Below are positions 1-9,441 of a stretch of DNA of 64,000 nucleotides, piece by piece. Position numbers and translations under genes: made by a program. The first letter of the stretch is position 1, and every line of letters begins with the position of its first letter. This stretch comes from Allorhodopirellula heiligendammensis. Its GTDB lineage: Bacteria > Planctomycetota > Planctomycetia > Pirellulales > Pirellulaceae. Below the pieces are notes generated by a model. The model searched no databases. It saw only the letters and a list, made by a program, of their open reading frames with translations, and was not told the origin of the DNA. The stretch is from positions 62,001 through 126,000 of the forward strand of contig NZ_SJPU01000003.1 in NCBI RefSeq assembly GCF_007860105.1, in the 5' to 3' direction.

Positions 1-1795
1 GTGCGTCCACTTTGGCGGTCGTGTGAGCGTCTTCGACCAACGGAGGTGCATGATGTGGTTTGACTCGTGCATCAATCAATAACGGCCCCCGGCAACCCCA
101 GTGTTTCTCAAGAGTAAACTCGTCAACGCCACCGATGTCCGCTGCTGGATTGCTGCGGGTGAACGTGCTCCAGAGCCAATTGTTGGCTGCAGCGGCAGCA
201 AAGCCGGCATCGTCGCACAGCGTAATCAACGGAAACGCTTTGGCATCGCATTGAGCGGATAACGCAGCGGCGAGGATCGAGCGGTCGTCTGCTCGCGCGG
301 GGCAGTCATATCGAGGAGCGGTGATCGCGAGCACACCGGGCATCACCACAGCGGCGTGGCTGAATCCATCAGGTAGTTGCAGGCCGGGTGGTACTTGGTG
401 AGGTAGTTCACGGCAGGGTTGCCCCGTCGCGGCGATCACGACCTTCGATCCCTGATTGAGCCCCGTGCCTGAATAATCGAGTGTGTCGATTGTTGTGCGT
501 GTTTGGAAATGGAGGTCTCGTCGCCAATCCACACGGCAAAGCATGTACTGTAGAAATTGATTAATGTTGTGAATGTCCAGCTCATTCGCCGGATCGTCCG
601 TGATCCAAAGGTATTTCGCTAGGGAGAGCTGCCCATTGCCCAGAATTGCGTTGGCCTGAGTCAGCAATTCCTGAGGCTCGCTGACGCCGAGGTAGGGCAT
701 GTACCGTTCGCTACCGATCGCCAAGAGCAGTGGGTGGACGCCCGCGGCATCGACAGCGTGAACCGCTCGCACGCCTGGAATCACAGTTGGGATGATGGGG
801 TCGGTCAGTTCGTGAATCAACTTTCCAAACGTCGTGTCCTCTTGCGGCGGCCGGCCGACAACAGTGAATGGCCAGACCGCATCATCACGATGCCAGACCC
901 GCTCAACTTTCATATACGGGAATGGATGTGTGAGCGAATAATAGCCGAGATGATCTCCAAACGGTCCTTCGGGCATGGTCGCCTGCGGATCGATTCTGCC
1001 GACGATTGCGAAGTCGGCATCGGCGGCGATTGGAGCATGGTTGCCGCAGATCATCCGCATCCGCCGACCGGCGAGGGCTCCCGCGAAGGTGAGCTCTGTT
1101 AATCCCTCGGGCAGCGGCATCACCGCCGCCAGTGTCATTGCGGGTGAGCCGCCCACGGTAATGGTGACCGGCAGGTCTTCGCGGCGCTCCATCGCGGCGC
1201 GGTGATGGATGCCAATGCCACGGTGGATTTGGTAATGCAGCCCCACCTGTGACAGTGGATCGTATTGATTACCCGCTAGCTGCACCCGGTACATACCGAG
1301 GTTCGCGCTCATCAGGTTATCGGGATCATTCGGATCCGTCGTGAGCACTTGCGGTAGGGTGACAAATGCACCGCCGTCATCCGGCCAACACTTCAGTTGC
1401 GGGAGATCGGCAAGCTCGCACGCGTTCGCCATGACAGCGCCATGACGAACTCGTTTGGGCAGCATTCGCAGTCCCGTCAGTGGCACTCCCGCATACCGGT
1501 GAGGCCGTTTCGGAAGCACCGCAGGATCGAGCTTTACCTCGATCACTCGTCGGACGGCCTCGAGCGTGTCGCGAAACAGATAGCGAGCTTGCTCGAGCGA
1601 GCCGAACAGGTTCGATGCCATCGGAAACCGGCAACCGCGTACGTTCTTAAACAGCAACCCAGGGCCGCCGTTTGCGTAAACACGTCGCTGGATTTCGGCC
1701 AGTTCGAGGCACGGGTCGACTTCGTCGGTAACCTCGATCAAGCGATGGTCACGACGCAGGTCTTCGACAACGTCTCGGGTGCAGCGATGCTTCAA
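1..1795 (-). CDS. UbiD-family prenylated-FMN decarboxylase, 3' end cut by the window
   Basis: The reverse strand is open for about 598 codons and continues past the left edge, so the very C-terminus is missing. I read the family signature directly: an N-terminal EIQRRVYANGGPGLLF segment, a LGMYRVQ stretch placing the conserved Arg near residue 170, and EGPFGDHLGYY with Glu about 276 and Asp about 281, the acidic pair of the catalytic Glu/Arg/acid network. UbiD enzymes reversibly decarboxylate aromatic or alpha,beta-unsaturated acids in the cytoplasm using prenylated FMN made by UbiX; no ubiX is present here. The length fits the ~600-residue branch that includes quinone-pathway enzymes, but the substrate cannot be told. 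The only usable start in frame is a TTG at 1795-1793, five bases after the stop of the DUF1080 gene, so the two are probably co-transcribed. Confidence 0.88.
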   Translation of the reverse strand, partial: MKHRCTRDVVEDLRRDHRLIEVTDEVDPCLELAEIQRRVYANGGPGLLFKNVRGCRFPMASNLFGSLEQARYLFRDTLEAVRRVIEVKLDPAVLPKRPHRYAGVPLTGLRMLPKRVRHGAVMANACELADLPQLKCWPDDGGAFVTLPQVLTTDPNDPDNLMSANLGMYRVQLAGNQYDPLSQVGLHYQIHRGIGIHHRAAMERREDLPVTITVGGSPAMTLAAVMPLPEGLTELTFAGALAGRRMRMICGNHAPIAADADFAIVGRIDPQATMPEGPFGDHLGYYSLTHPFPYMKVERVWHRDDAVWPFTVVGRPPQEDTTFGKLIHELTDPIIPTVIPGVRAVHAVDAAGVHPLLLAIGSERYMPYLGVSEPQELLTQANAILGNGQLSLAKYLWITDDPANELDIHNINQFLQYMLCRVDWRRDLHFQTRTTIDTLDYSGTGLNQGSKVVIAATGQPCRELPHQVPPGLQLPDGFSHAAVVMPGVLAITAPRYDCPARADDRSILAAALSAQCDAKAFPLITLCDDAGFAAAAANNWLWSTFTRSNPAADIGGVDEFTLEKHWGCRGPLLIDARVKPHHAPPLVEDAHTTAKVDA

Positions 1796-1799
1796 GTGA

Positions 1800-2534
1800 C
1801 TATAGCGAGCGGAACCGAATGTCTTTGTACTCAGCCCACATGGCTTTGCCAGCATGCAGTTGCAGGCCGAGCACGCCATCAAGCAATGCTTGCTCGGGCG
1901 AATCCGTGAAGTCGAGAATCAGACGACCGTTGAGGTAATGCTGAATGTGGCGACCCTTGGCAACGATGCGAACCTCGTTCCATTCGTTCAACCGAAACAG
2001 CTGCTTGAATTCATCCTGCGTGATGAGCGACCCAAGGACTTTCTTTTTGCCATCTGTTTGAACGGCCTTCTCGCCAACCAAGCAAATGCGACCTCGATTG
2101 AGTCCTTCGCCATAGATGAATCCCGACACATTGGGCAGATCCACTTCGTTGCGAATCTCATGCTGGTAGCCCTTGAGGGACCATCCGTTCGGGGCACCCT
2201 TGGCCGTGTTGTGCTTGGAGCGATATTGAATTCCGGAATTGTTGGTCGCATTGCAGCGGAAGGAAAGCTGCAGTTCAAAATCCGTGGTGCGGCCACCTTG
2301 CCAGATTAGAAACGTATTGCCTTTGGCTTTGTTTTCCTCGGTCGTTTCACCGTGGATGACGCCATCGCGGACCGACCACAGGCGTTCGTCGCCGCTCCAA
2401 CCCTCCAGGTTCTCGCCATTGAAAATTGACTGGGCGTCCGCCGCGGTCGCCGACGAGCCAGCGGGGGAATCGGCAAGGCAGGGAGACGCGACGAAAAACA
2501 GCAACGCAGCGGACAAACAGACTTCACGAACCAT
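1800..2534 (-). CDS. Secreted DUF1080 (3-keto-disaccharide hydrolase-like) protein
   Basis: The product is 244 residues. Its N-terminus is a signal peptide (MVREVCLSAALLFFVASPCLA), followed by one DUF1080 beta-sandwich starting at SIFNGENLEGW and containing SGIQYRSK and GYQHEI, typical of the family. DUF1080 domains are concanavalin-like folds abundant in planctomycetes; some members hydrolyse 3-keto-glycosides and others may only bind sugars. I start at the ATG at 2534, because GGAG lies seven bases upstream and the signal peptide begins there; the open frame continues 28 codons further without sense. The stop lies just before the UbiD start, suggesting one transcript, although a functional link between the two is not obvious. 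Confidence 0.85.
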   Translation of the reverse strand: MVREVCLSAALLFFVASPCLADSPAGSSATAADAQSIFNGENLEGWSGDERLWSVRDGVIHGETTEENKAKGNTFLIWQGGRTTDFELQLSFRCNATNNSGIQYRSKHNTAKGAPNGWSLKGYQHEIRNEVDLPNVSGFIYGEGLNRGRICLVGEKAVQTDGKKKVLGSLITQDEFKQLFRLNEWNEVRIVAKGRHIQHYLNGRLILDFTDSPEQALLDGVLGLQLHAGKAMWAEYKDIRFRSL

Positions 2535-2783
2535 CAAGGACTCCAGTGAATTTCGGGGTGGAAGGATTACGCTAGGCGAGGAGGAAACCGCCGCCTTAGA
2601 CGCCCGCCAGGGACCCATTGAGCGCCTGTGCGGATCCGTATCCTAGTTCAACGACGCCGTGATGCCATCCCACCAGCCGAGTTACCCAGTGGCAGAAGCG
2701 ACGGAATGCTGGCACGGGCCAATTCATGTTACAAAGTCCTTGTTCTGCTGCGAATTCTCGGTTTTTCTGCAGATCGACGCGGA

Positions 2784-3692
2784 CTAGTTGGTCGAGCTGT
2801 TCAACGCGGCTCGGATATTGGCGGGTTGATTTGTCGTAATGGAATCAAATCCGAGCTGTCGTAGCGTCTTGGCAGTGGTGGGGTTGTCGACGGTCCAAGC
2901 GTGAATTCCGCAGCCCAGCTCGCGGACGGCGTTTACCAGATCGGCGTCGATCGCGTCCATGTCGTCCTTGGTTCCTAGACCCGAAGCCGAGGTTTGACGC
3001 AAGGTTTCGACAATCGCGGGGGTGGTCGGCGAGAGGGTCTGCGTGTCGGGATGGCGACGGTAGGACGTCAGCCAGTTCGTTTGATACTGCCCCATTGTCT
3101 GGCGGGCTTGCTTGACGACGTCGGTATTGAAACAGATCAGCACGATTTGATCTGGTAGCAAGTCACTCTCGGCCAACTGGTCCTTCAGGACAGGCAAAAT
3201 TTCTACGCCGCATTTAATTTCGACAAAGATTTTCTTACCGGCTGGAACGGTTGCCAGCACTTCACTTAGGGTCGGGATTTTTTGCCCAGCATATTCTGGG
3301 CTTTTCCAGGCACCGAAGTCCAGCTCCCGAAGTTGATCAAAGGTGGCTTCACTGACGGTATAGGAAGGTTGATTTGGTGCCGTTCGCGTGGTGGTTTTAT
3401 CGTGCAGGCAAACGATTTGATTGTCGGCAGAGAGATAGAAGTCTCCCTCGATGACGTCGGCCCCCTGTTCCCACGCGAGCTCGAATGCGGCGAGAGTATT
3501 TTCGGGAGCATCATGTGAAGCGCCGCGGTGAGCCACGATGAGCGGCATTGCGGAGACAGATTTCGTTGCAGAGACCGTGGGCTCGGCTCCCAAGGAGGCA
3601 GTGCTGGGAATGGTGAGCGAACACAAAATTGCTCCCCATGCAACACAGACAGATCGGCACATTCTAATCCAAAGCAATGAGTTCTGACGCAT
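2784..3692 (-). CDS. Exported glycerophosphodiester phosphodiesterase
   Basis: The product is 302 residues. A hydrophobic leader (about residues 10-35, ending near SLGAEP) indicates export. The GDPD catalytic pattern is clear: AHRGASHDAPENTLAAF gives His55-Arg56 and Glu64-Asn65, EGDFYLS gives Glu82 and Asp84, and CLHD gives His97. The C-terminal HAWTVDNPTT and GFDSITTNQP segments are also standard. These TIM-barrel enzymes cleave deacylated phospholipids such as glycerophosphocholine to sn-glycerol 3-phosphate and an alcohol, so the role is probably periplasmic phosphate and glycerol scavenging. The start at 3692 is preceded by AAGGAAAG; Met11 is an alternative. It stands alone on this strand, about 250 bases upstream of the DUF1080 gene. 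Confidence 0.93.
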   Translation of the reverse strand: MRQNSLLWIRMCRSVCVAWGAILCSLTIPSTASLGAEPTVSATKSVSAMPLIVAHRGASHDAPENTLAAFELAWEQGADVIEGDFYLSADNQIVCLHDKTTTRTAPNQPSYTVSEATFDQLRELDFGAWKSPEYAGQKIPTLSEVLATVPAGKKIFVEIKCGVEILPVLKDQLAESDLLPDQIVLICFNTDVVKQARQTMGQYQTNWLTSYRRHPDTQTLSPTTPAIVETLRQTSASGLGTKDDMDAIDADLVNAVRELGCGIHAWTVDNPTTAKTLRQLGFDSITTNQPANIRAALNSSTN

Positions 3693-3968
3693 CGTGGACT
3701 TTCCTTAAACGTTGAATTGAGAGGTCAATGAAACCGATAGTTGTATCGCGTTGAAGTCTTTCGTCGATACGTGCCTACTCGGGGCAGCATATCTTTTTCA
3801 GAATTCTAGCGGTGCTCATGAAGATGCTATGAAAGTGCTGGGAAGGTTTGGAGAACGCGGTCAGCTGCGCCTGTGGTATGGCCGAGATCATGGGTGGTGT
3901 ATGATCATTCGGGCCCTCCGGTCGGGGTGTTTCCCCGGCATGATCACTCTCTGCGAGACCTCACCGCC

Positions 3969-5144
3969 ATGACGTTGAAGCACATTGCCCTGTTCCTGTT
4001 CGCCTCGATCGGTATCGCGATTCCTTTCGGTACCGGGTGCCGCAATGAGTCTGCTGGTGTACCTGGCGGGGGCGGAGAACGCCCGCCGCAAAAAGTGATT
4101 TACGTACGTGCCAAGGCGAAAAAGGTGACGGAGTACGTCGAATTGGTAGGCCGCACAGCTGCCAATGAGAGCGTGGAGATTCAATCCCGGGTGTCTGGGT
4201 TTTTATTGAAAACGCACTTTATCGACGGACAGACGGTCCAGGCGAATGAGGTCCTGTTTACGATCGACCCCGAAGAGTACAAAGCCATTTATCTGCAGAG
4301 CGAAGCTCAAATTGAAGTTGCTAGGACACGTCTCGATGTTGCCAGAAAAACATTTACTCGATCGAAAAAGCTGATCGAGAACGACGCCATCTCGCGAGAG
4401 GAATTCGACCAAAATCAAGCGGCGGTGGAAGAGGCCGAAGCACGCGTGATCGTGGCGAAGGCGGATGCCGCGAGGGTGAAGCTGGATGTCGACTACACGG
4501 AAGTCAAATCGCCAATCGCAGGTCGGGTGGATCGAGCACTGTTAGACGACGGGAACTATGTTATCGGAGGGATGAATGGGGGGACGGTGCTCACCACAGT
4601 CGTCGATGATCAGCCGATCAAGGCGATTGCAAATGTCGATGAGAACGTACGACTGAAATTCATGAGGCAAATGCGTGAAGTCGCGGGAGAAGACTTCAAG
4701 CAAGCCGATAAAATCGCGGAGCTGAATATTCCCTGTGAACTGCAACTGCCAGACGAAGTAGGGTATCCGCACAAAGGCACTTTGGAATACGGCGAAATCA
4801 TTGTCGACACGCAGACCGGCACGTCGCAGGTTCGAGCGATATTTGAGAATAAGAGTGGTCTACTGACACCAGGCATGTTTGTGCGGTTGCGGATTCCATC
4901 TTCCGAGCCACATGAGGCTGTCGTTGTCCCTGACGTCGCGATTGGCACCGATCAGGCAACAAAGTTTGTCTACATCGTCAACGACGAAAACGAGATCGTG
5001 CTGCGCACCGTCAAACTTGGTTCTCAACAGGAAGGCCTGCGTGTCATCGAAACGGGGGTGAAGGCAGGAGATGCGGTTGTCATTGGTGGATTGCAACTGG
5101 TTCAACCGGGGATGAAGGTCGATCCCGTTGAGCAGGCGGATTGA
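3969..5144 (+). CDS. RND efflux periplasmic adaptor (HlyD/AcrA type)
   Basis: The product is 391 residues. It opens with a hydrophobic leader and a cysteine near residue 24 (FGTGC), so it is probably a lipoprotein, though the lipobox is not canonical. It then shows the adaptor order: first lipoyl half (RVSGFLLKTHFIDGQTV), an alpha-helical hairpin rich in Glu/Ala/Arg, second lipoyl half (DYTEVKSPIAGRVDRALL), a beta-barrel (GTLEYGEIIVDTQTGTSQVR) and a membrane-proximal domain ending GLQLVQPGMKVDP. Such adaptors bridge an inner-membrane RND pump and an outer-membrane channel. The pump gene starts 85 bases downstream. I start at the ATG that begins the leader; 32 codons of upstream frame have no signal character. 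No TolC-like gene is nearby. Confidence 0.93.
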   Translation: MTLKHIALFLFASIGIAIPFGTGCRNESAGVPGGGGERPPQKVIYVRAKAKKVTEYVELVGRTAANESVEIQSRVSGFLLKTHFIDGQTVQANEVLFTIDPEEYKAIYLQSEAQIEVARTRLDVARKTFTRSKKLIENDAISREEFDQNQAAVEEAEARVIVAKADAARVKLDVDYTEVKSPIAGRVDRALLDDGNYVIGGMNGGTVLTTVVDDQPIKAIANVDENVRLKFMRQMREVAGEDFKQADKIAELNIPCELQLPDEVGYPHKGTLEYGEIIVDTQTGTSQVRAIFENKSGLLTPGMFVRLRIPSSEPHEAVVVPDVAIGTDQATKFVYIVNDENEIVLRTVKLGSQQEGLRVIETGVKAGDAVVIGGLQLVQPGMKVDPVEQAD

Positions 5145-5229
5145 TGGTATTGCGTGAGGCGATACGTCTCACGATGTCATTGTTTGCTTTTGTACTTCGT
5201 CCGCTTCCGCCCTTCCGACGCTCGCTTCT

Positions 5230-8200
5230 ATGTCTCAGTTCTTCATCAGCCGTCCCATCTTTGCCTGCGTGATCTCAGTCTTGGTCGTGTTGGCGGGGAG
5301 CATCTTCGTGTGGACGCTGCCGATCGCGCAGTACCCTGAGATTACACCGCCGTCGGTACGCGTGACGACGAAGTACCCAGGTGCTAGCAGCGAGGTCGTT
5401 GCGGAAACCGTGGCTGCGCCGATTGAGCAACAGGTCACGGGGGTTGAGAATATGTTGTACATGTCCAGCCAATCGACCAACGACGGCGGTTACTCACTTA
5501 CGGTGACATTCGCAGTGGGCACGGATCTGGACATGGCCCAGGTGCTCGTGCAGAACCGCGTGAATCTAGCGACGCCAGTGTTGCCTGCCGAGGTAAAAAG
5601 CATCGGTGTGTCGGTGGTTAAGAGTTCTCCCAATTCACTGATGGCCGTTAATTTCTTTTCGCCCGATCAGTCACGCGATCAGTTGTACCTGAGTAATTAT
5701 GCGACCATTCGCGTCAAGGATGAGCTGGCGCAGATCGACGGCGTGGGGAGTATCAACATCATTGGGCAGCGTGACTATAGCATGCGAGTGTGGCTGGACC
5801 CGGATCGCATGGCGGCGCTGCAATTGACTGCCACTGATATTATTGCGGCGCTGCAGGAGCAGAATATTCAGGTGGCGGCCGGATCGCTGGGGCGTCCACC
5901 AGTGCCGCGCGGCGAGGATTTCCAGTACACGCTGAAGACGCTCGGACGTTTATCGACTCCTAAGGAGTTTGCAGACGTGATCGTCAAAACAGGCGACAGC
6001 GGTCAGATCGTCCAGCTCCGCGATGTCGTCACCGAACGCCGCACCTCGGCGGAAGGCATTGCCTACGGCGGGATCGCGTTCGGTTCGGGATTTGAAGACA
6101 CGATGTGTAATCTTGATGGTGTGCCGTCATCGGGCCTGATGATCTACCAGTTGCCGGGGTCCAATGCCCTCGATACTGCCGACGCGATTCGCGCAAAGAT
6201 GGAAGAGCTCAAGACGCGGTTCCCATCGGGCGTCGAATATTCGATCAGTTACGACACGACACCCTTCATCGGGGAATCAATCCACGAAGTTTTTAACGCC
6301 TTGCGGGATGCAATCATCTTGGTGGCGATTGTGGTCCTCGTCTTCCTGCAGTCCTGGCGTGCGGCGATCATCCCACTGGTCGCCGTGCCCGTAGCGATCA
6401 TCGGCACCTTTGCGGTGATGGCGGGAATTGGATTCAGTCTGAACAATTTATCGCTCTTTGGATTGGTCTTAGCGATTGGGATTGTGGTCGACGACGCGAT
6501 CGTCGTCGTCGAGGCGATCGAGCATAAACTGGAGCACGGGCTGACACCTGTCGAAGCGTCGCGGCAAGCGATGCGGGAGGTGACCACGCCGATCATCGCG
6601 ATTTCGCTGGTGTTAATGTGCGTGTTCATTCCCTGTTTGTTCATCACCGGGATTACCGGACAATTTTTCAAGCAGTTTGCGGCCACCATTGCTGTGTCAA
6701 CGTTTTTCAGCGCAGTCAATTCGCTCACGCTCAGCCCCGCACTGAGCGCTCTCCTGCTGCGTCCTAAGTCCGAGCAGCGTGATCCGTTATCCCGGTTGAT
6801 CAATTTTTTGTTTGGATGGTTCTTCGCACTGTTCAATCGCTTTTTCACGACGGTCTCAGGGGCCTATGCAAACATTGCCGGTTGGTTGGTGCGGTTATCG
6901 TTCGTCGTACTCGTTGTGTATGTCGGTTTGTTGTGGGCTACCTACAAAGGCATGACCACGGTCCCCACCGGATTTGTACCCGAGCAAGATAAAGGATATC
7001 TGCTCGTCGACGTCCAGTTACCTGACTCGGCGTCGTTGGAACGGACCGAGGCCGTGGTGAAAGAACTGAGCAAAATCTTGCTGGGGGAACGCAGTGGAGA
7101 CAGCCAAGCGTTAGCGGCCTCACTCTCAGCAGCATCGCAGGTGGAGCACGAGCACGAGCCGGGCGGGGAGTCAGCAACCGGCGGGTTGGCAGGCGTTGAC
7201 CATACCCTGGAAATTATCGGCCAATCCTTTGTTCAGAATGCAGTCGCCTCGAACTTCGCCTCCCTGTTTGTGATCCTTGATCCGTTTCACGATCGCGAAG
7301 ACGCTGCACTGTATTCCGATCGAATTGCGATGAAGCTCCGTCAGGCCGTCGCCAGCCAGATTCTTGACGCAAGAGTGGCGGTGTTCGGTCCACCACCAGT
7401 CGATGGTTTAGGCAGCGGTGGTGGGTTCAAGATCATGGTTCGTGACATCGGCCAGTTGGGTCTGACTCAGCTCGAAGAGACGACCACGGCACTGGCGAAA
7501 GCGGGTTCAGCCGAGCCAGCGATCATGGGCATGCAATCGGGCTTCCGTGCCAATACGCCGCAAATGTTTGTCGACGTGGATCGTGAGAAGTGCAAGCAGA
7601 TGGACGTATCGCTGAGCGAGGTCTTCACCGCGATGCAGACGTACTTAGGCGGATACTACGTCAATGACTTCAATGCATTCGGACGGACATGGCAGGTCAA
7701 CGTACAAGCCGATCCGCTCTATCGTTTGACGCCCGAACAGATCACTCAGCTCTACGTGCGTAGCAACCGTGGCAAGATGGTTCCGCTGGGCGCAGTCGTC
7801 ACCGTTCGAGATACCACCGGGCCCGCCTTGGTGACGCGTTATAATGGTTTCGCAGCGGCAACAATCAACGGCATGGCCATGCCTGGGGTTAGCTCCGGCG
7901 AGGCCATCAAGACAGTCGATCGTGTCGTGGCCGATGAGCTTCCGTTTGGATTCGATACCCAATGGACGGAGTTGACGTTCCTCCAAATCCAGGCTGGCAA
8001 CACCGCACTGGTGGTTTTTGCACTTGCAGTCGTGCTGGTGTTTTTGGTGTTGGCGGCGCAGTACGAGAGTTTGAAGCTGCCGCTCGCGGTGGTCTTGGTG
8101 GTGCCGATGTGTTTGCTGTGCGCCGTGATTGGCGTTGCCCTCGCGCACATGGATATTAATATCTTTGTGCAGATCGGCTTTGTCGTCCTGGTGGGGCTGG

Positions 8201-8505
8201 CAAGTAAAAACGCCATCCTGATCGTCGAGTTTGCCAAAGAACAGCAAGACGCGGGACTGAGCAAATATGACGCGACCATTCAGGCGTGCCGCCTCCGCCT
8301 GCGGCCTATCATCATGACCTCACTCGCGTTCATCCTCGGCGTGGTGCCGTTGGTGTTAGCCTCGGGTGCGGGTGCCGAGATGCGTGCCACGCTCGGTGTC
8401 GCGGTGTTCTCGGGAATGCTCGGTGTGACGTTCTTCGGTATTTTTCTGACGCCTGTATTCTATTACGTGCTAGCGTCGCCGACGCCTGACGAGAAGCTGA
8501 AATAG
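5230..8505 (+). CDS. RND multidrug efflux pump, AcrB/MexB (HAE1) type
   Basis: The product is 1091 residues, close to AcrB in length, and starts with the family hallmark MSQFFISRPIFACVISVLVV. There are two copies of the 6-TM plus large periplasmic loop plan. The proton relay is present: GIVVDDAIVVVE in TM4 (Asp421-Asp422), Lys993 in LASKNAILIVEF and the following RLRPIIMTS Arg. PQMFVDVDREKCKQMDV and the porter-domain motifs also match. The protein would extrude hydrophobic drugs, bile-like compounds or solvents by proton antiport together with the adaptor upstream. The two genes are probably one operon. A short stretch rich in Glu/His/Gly after residue about 630 (EHEHEPGGES) looks like a lineage-specific loop insertion. 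Confidence 0.96.
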   Translation: MSQFFISRPIFACVISVLVVLAGSIFVWTLPIAQYPEITPPSVRVTTKYPGASSEVVAETVAAPIEQQVTGVENMLYMSSQSTNDGGYSLTVTFAVGTDLDMAQVLVQNRVNLATPVLPAEVKSIGVSVVKSSPNSLMAVNFFSPDQSRDQLYLSNYATIRVKDELAQIDGVGSINIIGQRDYSMRVWLDPDRMAALQLTATDIIAALQEQNIQVAAGSLGRPPVPRGEDFQYTLKTLGRLSTPKEFADVIVKTGDSGQIVQLRDVVTERRTSAEGIAYGGIAFGSGFEDTMCNLDGVPSSGLMIYQLPGSNALDTADAIRAKMEELKTRFPSGVEYSISYDTTPFIGESIHEVFNALRDAIILVAIVVLVFLQSWRAAIIPLVAVPVAIIGTFAVMAGIGFSLNNLSLFGLVLAIGIVVDDAIVVVEAIEHKLEHGLTPVEASRQAMREVTTPIIAISLVLMCVFIPCLFITGITGQFFKQFAATIAVSTFFSAVNSLTLSPALSALLLRPKSEQRDPLSRLINFLFGWFFALFNRFFTTVSGAYANIAGWLVRLSFVVLVVYVGLLWATYKGMTTVPTGFVPEQDKGYLLVDVQLPDSASLERTEAVVKELSKILLGERSGDSQALAASLSAASQVEHEHEPGGESATGGLAGVDHTLEIIGQSFVQNAVASNFASLFVILDPFHDREDAALYSDRIAMKLRQAVASQILDARVAVFGPPPVDGLGSGGGFKIMVRDIGQLGLTQLEETTTALAKAGSAEPAIMGMQSGFRANTPQMFVDVDREKCKQMDVSLSEVFTAMQTYLGGYYVNDFNAFGRTWQVNVQADPLYRLTPEQITQLYVRSNRGKMVPLGAVVTVRDTTGPALVTRYNGFAAATINGMAMPGVSSGEAIKTVDRVVADELPFGFDTQWTELTFLQIQAGNTALVVFALAVVLVFLVLAAQYESLKLPLAVVLVVPMCLLCAVIGVALAHMDINIFVQIGFVVLVGLASKNAILIVEFAKEQQDAGLSKYDATIQACRLRLRPIIMTSLAFILGVVPLVLASGAGAEMRATLGVAVFSGMLGVTFFGIFLTPVFYYVLASPTPDEKLK

Positions 8506-8681
8506 TGTGGGCAACGCCGTTCGGATTGACGTTTGCATATTTGTATCGGGCTGGCACGGAGCGCGGTTGTTCGCCGCCGGAGGTTGTCAGCGTCGATCGT
8601 CCAGCATTTCTGGAGGAGCTCGGTGATTGTTCAGCGTTCGCTCAGCAACCATTGACCATTGGTCCCAAACCGGTAGCAGAT

Positions 8682-9296
8682 TCAGTCCAGCTGAATCATG
8701 GTGCCCGCGGGACCGGCATTGAGGATGAGCGATGTTCCTAACTGCACCTGTTTGCCCCAATCGCTGTGGATGTGGCCGCAGACCACCAATTTCGGCTGAC
8801 ATCGCAGGACACATGCTCGAATACTGTGACTGCCGCGAATGCGACCGGCGCTATCGTGGTCGACAGTGTCAATCGGGGGGGAGTGGGTCACCAGGATGCC
8901 GCCGCTGGGGCAGGCTGCCAGCATTTCCGTGGCAGTTTCCTCGTCAAAGTCGTAGCTCCAATCGCCGAAGGGGGTGACCGGAATCCCGCCACCCACTCCC
9001 CATAGCTCGATATCACTCGCTGTGGTGGGGAGCGTCCAGCCATCACCGTGCAGTACCCGGCAGTTCGCCCAGTCACGCGTTGCTTGCCGGAATTCGTCGA
9101 CAGTTTCACCATTGCCTGGGACGAGACAGGTCGGTTTCTCGATCCGCCGGAGGATATCGAGCGTATCAGATAACCCTTGGTGTCGGTTGGCAAAATCTCC
9201 GGCACCGATGACAAGATCGGCTTGGGCAGCCATTTCAACCAGATGTTCCGCGGCGTCTTGATCGCGGTGTAAATCGCTAAAACAGAGGATATTCAT
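8682..9296 (-). CDS. Calcineurin-like metallophosphoesterase
   Basis: The product is 204 residues with all metal-binding motifs of the family in order: FSDLHRD (Asp8, His10), GAGDF (Asp34), PGNGE (Asn62), THSPP and CGHIHSDWG. There is no signal peptide, so it acts in the cytoplasm. Similar small proteins act on phosphodiesters or nucleotides; the substrate is unknown. I start at MNILCFSDLH because the fold begins there, although the frame stays open for 70 more codons. It is transcribed divergently from the cytochrome gene at 9442, and the roughly 145-bp gap probably holds both promoters. Confidence 0.88.
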   Translation of the reverse strand: MNILCFSDLHRDQDAAEHLVEMAAQADLVIGAGDFANRHQGLSDTLDILRRIEKPTCLVPGNGETVDEFRQATRDWANCRVLHGDGWTLPTTASDIELWGVGGGIPVTPFGDWSYDFDEETATEMLAACPSGGILVTHSPPIDTVDHDSAGRIRGSHSIRACVLRCQPKLVVCGHIHSDWGKQVQLGTSLILNAGPAGTMIQLD

Positions 9297-9429
9297 GGCG
9301 GGGGCTTGAGCGAGCAGGGGCGTTTTCGGCGTGACGATTGAGTTATTGTGGCGTGAAACAGAAACAAGATGCAATGCGGGCAAAGTTTCCTGTAAACTGG
9401 TTGCTATGAATACGATATTTTGCCGCACT

Positions 9430-9433
9430 GAGG
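9430..9433 (+). promoter_or_regulatory. Shine-Dalgarno site deciding the start of the PSCyt1 gene
   Basis: GAGG lies eight bases before the ATG at 9442, whereas the upstream in-frame ATG at 9406 has no purine-rich site. The site therefore favours the shorter product. Confidence 0.5.
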
Positions 9434-9441
9434 CATCGAAA

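Noticed and set aside
734-1909. Several plus-strand open frames of 70-170 codons in the first 2 kb
   Set aside because: They overlap the reverse-strand UbiD frame, which has conserved family motifs throughout; they are shadows.
2628-2864. Plus-strand frame between the DUF1080 and GDPD genes
   Set aside because: It overlaps the end of the GDPD gene, has no recognisable motif and its composition is not protein-like.
6249-6848. 199-codon reverse frame inside the RND pump gene
   Set aside because: It is fully antisense to a strongly conserved pump; Ser/Thr/Ile-rich translation is typical of a shadow.
7645-8279. Overlapping 200- and 146-codon reverse frames within the RND gene
   Set aside because: They are antisense to conserved transmembrane motifs and have His/Gln- or Thr/Ala-biased nonsense composition.
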